NCBI GenBank assembly: GCA_046545675.1
Contig: JBKGZI010000190.1
Coordinates: 1 to 10,855, forward strand
DNA: 10,855 nucleotides
Reading direction: 5' to 3'
Source: CAYLTX01 sp046545675
Lineage (GTDB): Bacteria; Myxococcota_A; Bradymonadia; Bradymonadales; Bradymonadaceae
Position 1 is the first letter of the stretch; each line of letters starts with the position of its first letter. The notes beneath the pieces are model-generated. The model worked only from the letters and a program-made list of their open reading frames with translations, searched no databases and was not told the DNA's origin. Shown in pieces: positions 8,857 to 10,855 of the stretch. Both the position numbers and the translations under genes were made by a program.

Positions 8857-8934
8857 CGTGGTCGTGGTCGTGGTCGTGGTCGTGATCGTGATCGTGATCG
8901 TGATCGTAAACGTCAACGTAAACGAACACGACCC
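8857..8934. repeat. Hexamer tandem repeat array (CGTGGT/CGTGAT), between genes A and B
   Basis: Thirteen hexamers in strict 6-bp phase: four CGTGGT (8857-8880), four CGTGAT (8881-8904), then diverging CGTAAA, CGTCAA, CGTAAA, CGAACA, CGACCC (8905-8934). The step from GG to GA to AA variants looks like slippage expansion of successive variants. It lies in the 3' untranslated region of gene A, 13 bp after its stop. Confidence 0.95.
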
Positions 8935-8946
8935 ACCCCACACAAC

Positions 8947-10677
8947 CTAAGAAGCCTCAGTACAAGCAGCAATCAAATCCACATCCGCATCCAACATCCG
9001 ATCTTCGGTAAGCAGCAAACTCTTCGCCAAACAATACGCCGCGATCTGCGGCGAGTGGGCGTGTAATTCGAGCAGGCGTCGGAAGTGGGGGTGGTCGCGG
9101 TTGACCGCGGCTTCGGGCCGCTTCGCAGGCCGCTCCTCGGCGACGCCGCGCGGCGGGCGCGCCATGACCGGGCCGAGCCGGCGGGCGAGCACGAATAGCG
9201 GCGCGTGCTGGTCGGGGGCGCCGAGCTCGCAGGTGGTCAGCTTTCGGTAGCCGGCGTCGACCTCCTCGAGCAATCCGGCTGCGGCCTCGACCAACTCGCG
9301 CGCCTCGTCGGCCACTTCTTCGTCGATGACCACGGGCATATAGACCAGCTCGGGGGCGACCAGCGCGCCGCTGGTCTTGGTCTTGAGGTTCTGGCCGAAG
9401 TATTTGCGAATACGCCCGACCAACGTCGTCTCGACCCGGTGGGTGAGATAGCGATGGATGAGCTTGCGCACCGGCTCGAGTGGATGGTCGAAGCTCTCGC
9501 TGGTCGGCGGGCGGCCGTAGACGATCGGCACATCAAGCGCCTGCAGCTCATCGCTCAACTCGGTGGGCCCGTCGGCCACGAGCACGCGCCCGTCGCGCTT
9601 CCAGGTCTCGTAGAGCTCGTCGAGGCTGATGAGGCCGCCGTCGAGGAGTCGAATAAACGGTCGCTTGTCGACGCCTTCGATCAGCTCGATCGGCTCGCGG
9701 CGCAAAAAAGACAGATACTCGCCGTAGCGGTCGATCTCAGTGAGCGTCCACTCGACGGTCGCCGCCAGCTCGGCGATTCGATCGATCAGCGAGCCAAATA
9801 GTTTGGTGTCGACCGCCTCCTCCAAGAGCGCCATCGCCTTTTCGTAGTTCTCGTCGCGCATCACCGTCTCACGGCTGAGCGTATGCTCGAGGTAGCGCGA
9901 CTTGATCTTGAAGCCGATGTGGCGAAAACGACCGGCCCGCCGGCCGAGCACGTCGTCGCCCACACCGGTCAGCGCCAGCGTCAGCCCCCGATTATAAAAG
10001 CCGTAGACCGGCTCGTGATTGTAGGCGGCGACGATCTCGGTGCCCTGATGCTCGTCGCGGACCATCCACCCTCCTTCGACCTCGAAGGGCTCGTTGATGA
10101 CCACCATCTCCGAGAACCCGCCGTCGGCCGGCGTGCGATCCTCGAAGGTCACCTCGGTCTCGGAATGATTGCACCAACGCGTCAAGCTCTTTTGAATCCC
10201 CTCGACCAGCTCGGTGTAGCGGTGGACATCGCCCGCCAAGAACAGTGTCAACTGCGTGCCCTCGACCGGCACGTCGAGCTTGGACTTGGTGAACGAGCGG
10301 TCCTCGTGGAAGAGCACCTCCCAATACTGACCGCCGCGGCCGGTCTGCACTAAGATCGCCTTGGGCTTGAGCGCGAAGACCGACACGAACCCGATGCCGA
10401 ATTTGCCGATCTTGGTGAGGTCGTCCTCTTTGGTCGACGCAAATAGCCGGGTAAATTGGTCGTCGATGATCTGCTCGTCCATCCCCTCGCCGAAGTCGTC
10501 CACGTGCAGCGCGATCGTACCCTCGTGGCCCTCCCCGGGGATATACTCAGTCCACACCTCGACCGTGGGACTGCCCGCGTCGATGCTGTTCTGCACCAGC
10601 TCGCGAAAGCAATCCAGCGGGGAGCTGAACTGGGTGACCAGGTTGTCGAGTACGCCGAGTTCGTCGGTTTGGGCCAT
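8947..10677 (-). CDS. Hsp90-like GHKL ATPase, gene A
   Basis: 576 residues, cytosolic. The N-terminal ATPase domain has all GHKL motifs: N-box FRELVQNSIDAG (24-35; Glu26, Asn30), G1 box DDFGEGM (60-66; Asp61) and G2 loop GKFGIGF (91-97). These match the Hsp90/HtpG class, where Glu activates water and Asn holds Mg. FYNRGLTL (227-234) and HTLSRETVMRDE (265-276) fit an Hsp90-type middle domain; Arg269 in SRE matches the catalytic-loop Arg of Hsp90 (NLSREMLQ, Arg380 in yeast). After residue ~330 it departs from HtpG: a module RLLDGGLISLDELY (343-356) ending in VLVADG, a basic linker (506-520) and a C-terminal module VNRDHPHFRRLLEL (525-538). It is shorter than HtpG (about 620-630 residues) and lacks a recognisable Hsp90 dimerisation domain, so it is not HtpG itself. 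ATG 10677 is supported by an in-frame TGA three codons upstream (10686-10684). It probably acts with genes B and C, which share its C-terminal module and a decayed form of its ATPase domain. Substrate unknown. Confidence 0.88.
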   Translation of the reverse strand: MAQTDELGVLDNLVTQFSSPLDCFRELVQNSIDAGSPTVEVWTEYIPGEGHEGTIALHVDDFGEGMDEQIIDDQFTRLFASTKEDDLTKIGKFGIGFVSVFALKPKAILVQTGRGGQYWEVLFHEDRSFTKSKLDVPVEGTQLTLFLAGDVHRYTELVEGIQKSLTRWCNHSETEVTFEDRTPADGGFSEMVVINEPFEVEGGWMVRDEHQGTEIVAAYNHEPVYGFYNRGLTLALTGVGDDVLGRRAGRFRHIGFKIKSRYLEHTLSRETVMRDENYEKAMALLEEAVDTKLFGSLIDRIAELAATVEWTLTEIDRYGEYLSFLRREPIELIEGVDKRPFIRLLDGGLISLDELYETWKRDGRVLVADGPTELSDELQALDVPIVYGRPPTSESFDHPLEPVRKLIHRYLTHRVETTLVGRIRKYFGQNLKTKTSGALVAPELVYMPVVIDEEVADEARELVEAAAGLLEEVDAGYRKLTTCELGAPDQHAPLFVLARRLGPVMARPPRGVAEERPAKRPEAAVNRDHPHFRRLLELHAHSPQIAAYCLAKSLLLTEDRMLDADVDLIAACTEAS

Positions 10678-10688
10678 GGCGGATCAGG
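10678..10688 (-). promoter_or_regulatory. Start-codon context of gene A, no Shine-Dalgarno
   Basis: The coding strand reads CCTGATCCGCC directly before the ATG. The TGA inside it is in frame and excludes any longer start. There is no purine-rich ribosome binding site. It differs from the sequence before gene B at two positions only. Confidence 0.55.
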
Positions 10689-10734
10689 GGTTCAGGGGTT
10701 CAGGGGTCCGGGGGTCCAGGGGTCCAGGAACGGC
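10686..10734. repeat. 8-bp tandem repeat array (AGGGGTCC type), upstream of gene A
   Basis: Five units, AGGGGTTC, AGGGGTTC, AGGGGTCC, GGGGGTCC, AGGGGTCC (10686-10725), closed by AGGAACGGC (10726-10734). Positions 10694-10734 are identical to 8809-8849. It has the same orientation relative to the downstream gene as the array before gene B. Confidence 0.93.
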
Positions 10735-10855
10735 TGGGACTGCAGGAGTCCAGGAAGTGCGGACAGCCGGGCAGCATCGGTGCCAGACCTTCTAGGTCTG
10801 GAGCCTCTTGTGTCGTTCATGGGGAGGATAGGCGGGAAGCGACGAATGGTCTAGT
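10735..10855. other. Upstream leader/intergenic region, no gene seen
   Basis: Between the repeat array and the window edge I see no credible gene on either strand. It contains a small inverted repeat GGACT-5nt-AGTCC (10737-10751), the perfect inverted repeat described separately, and then about 54 bp without obvious structure. The promoter of the A-B-C cluster may be here or beyond the edge; no convincing -35/-10 pair was found. Confidence 0.5.
10783..10801. repeat. Perfect 8-bp inverted repeat with 3-nt centre
   Basis: CCAGACCT (10783-10790), TCT, AGGTCTGG (10794-10801). It is a perfect dyad 106 bp upstream of the gene A start. It could be an operator, a repeated palindromic element or an RNA hairpin. 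Neither strand has a T-run after it, so a classical intrinsic terminator is unlikely. Confidence 0.7.

Noticed and set aside
8774..8934. CRISPR array
   Set aside because: The units are 8 and 6 bp and directly adjacent, without unique spacers.
8761..9066. Plus-strand frame coding an Arg-Asp/Arg-Gly repeat peptide through the hexamer array
   Set aside because: The repeat peptide simply follows from 6-bp repeats read in frame. It runs into gene A antisense and has no ribosome binding site.
8947..10677. Gene A as canonical HtpG
   Set aside because: The ATPase motifs agree, but the protein is shorter, the region after ~residue 330 does not resemble HtpG and its C-terminal module is shared with B and C instead.
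1296..10677. A-B-C as a known anti-phage defence system
   Set aside because: No nuclease, toxin or other effector domain and no defence neighbours are visible in the window; Hsp90-like ATPases alone do not justify this.
10783..10801. Intrinsic terminator
   Set aside because: The hairpin is perfect but no T-run follows it on either strand.
10692..10820. 42-codon minus-strand frame starting at 10820, upstream of gene A
   Set aside because: It runs through the palindrome and the 8-bp repeats, has no Shine-Dalgarno and no recognisable protein features. A leader peptide cannot be excluded but is unsupported.

Overview
The window is GC-rich DNA (about two thirds G+C by eye). All four recognised genes lie on the minus strand, so the layout reads from high to low coordinates. 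High G+C, very Asp/Glu/Arg-rich proteins, short-unit tandem repeats between genes and no visible Shine-Dalgarno sequences fit a deltaproteobacterial or Myxococcota-like bacterium, possibly Bradymonadales-like. That assignment is an inference from style and no marker gene supports it.

Layout in order of transcription. (1) 10855-10678: leader region with a perfect 8-bp inverted repeat and an array of 8-bp repeats ending at the next start codon. (2) 10677-8947: a 576-residue Hsp90-like GHKL ATPase (gene A) with all ATP-binding motifs intact. (3) 8946-8759: an intergenic block of two repeat types, a 13-unit hexamer array and a second copy of the 8-bp repeat array, again ending at the next start codon. 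(4) 8758-4949: a 1269-residue protein (gene B). (5) 4952-1296: a 1218-residue protein (gene C), overlapping B by ATGA. B and C are collinear paralogues. Their first ~305 residues look like an Hsp90-type ATPase domain whose catalytic residues are gone. (6) 1295-1212: short spacer. (7) 1211-1: a bifunctional alpha/beta hydrolase-OsmC protein, cut by the window edge and probably unrelated to A-B-C.

The main point of interest is the A-B-C cluster: one apparently active Hsp90-like ATPase beside two very large pseudo-ATPase paralogues that share its C-terminal module. I do not recognise it as a named system. It could be a cytoplasmic chaperone-like or scaffold machine, with A supplying ATP-driven movement and B/C forming a paired platform. 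That role is inference, and nothing in the window shows the substrate or whether the system serves stress response, defence or something else. No nuclease, protease, transposase, toxin or RNA gene was recognised.
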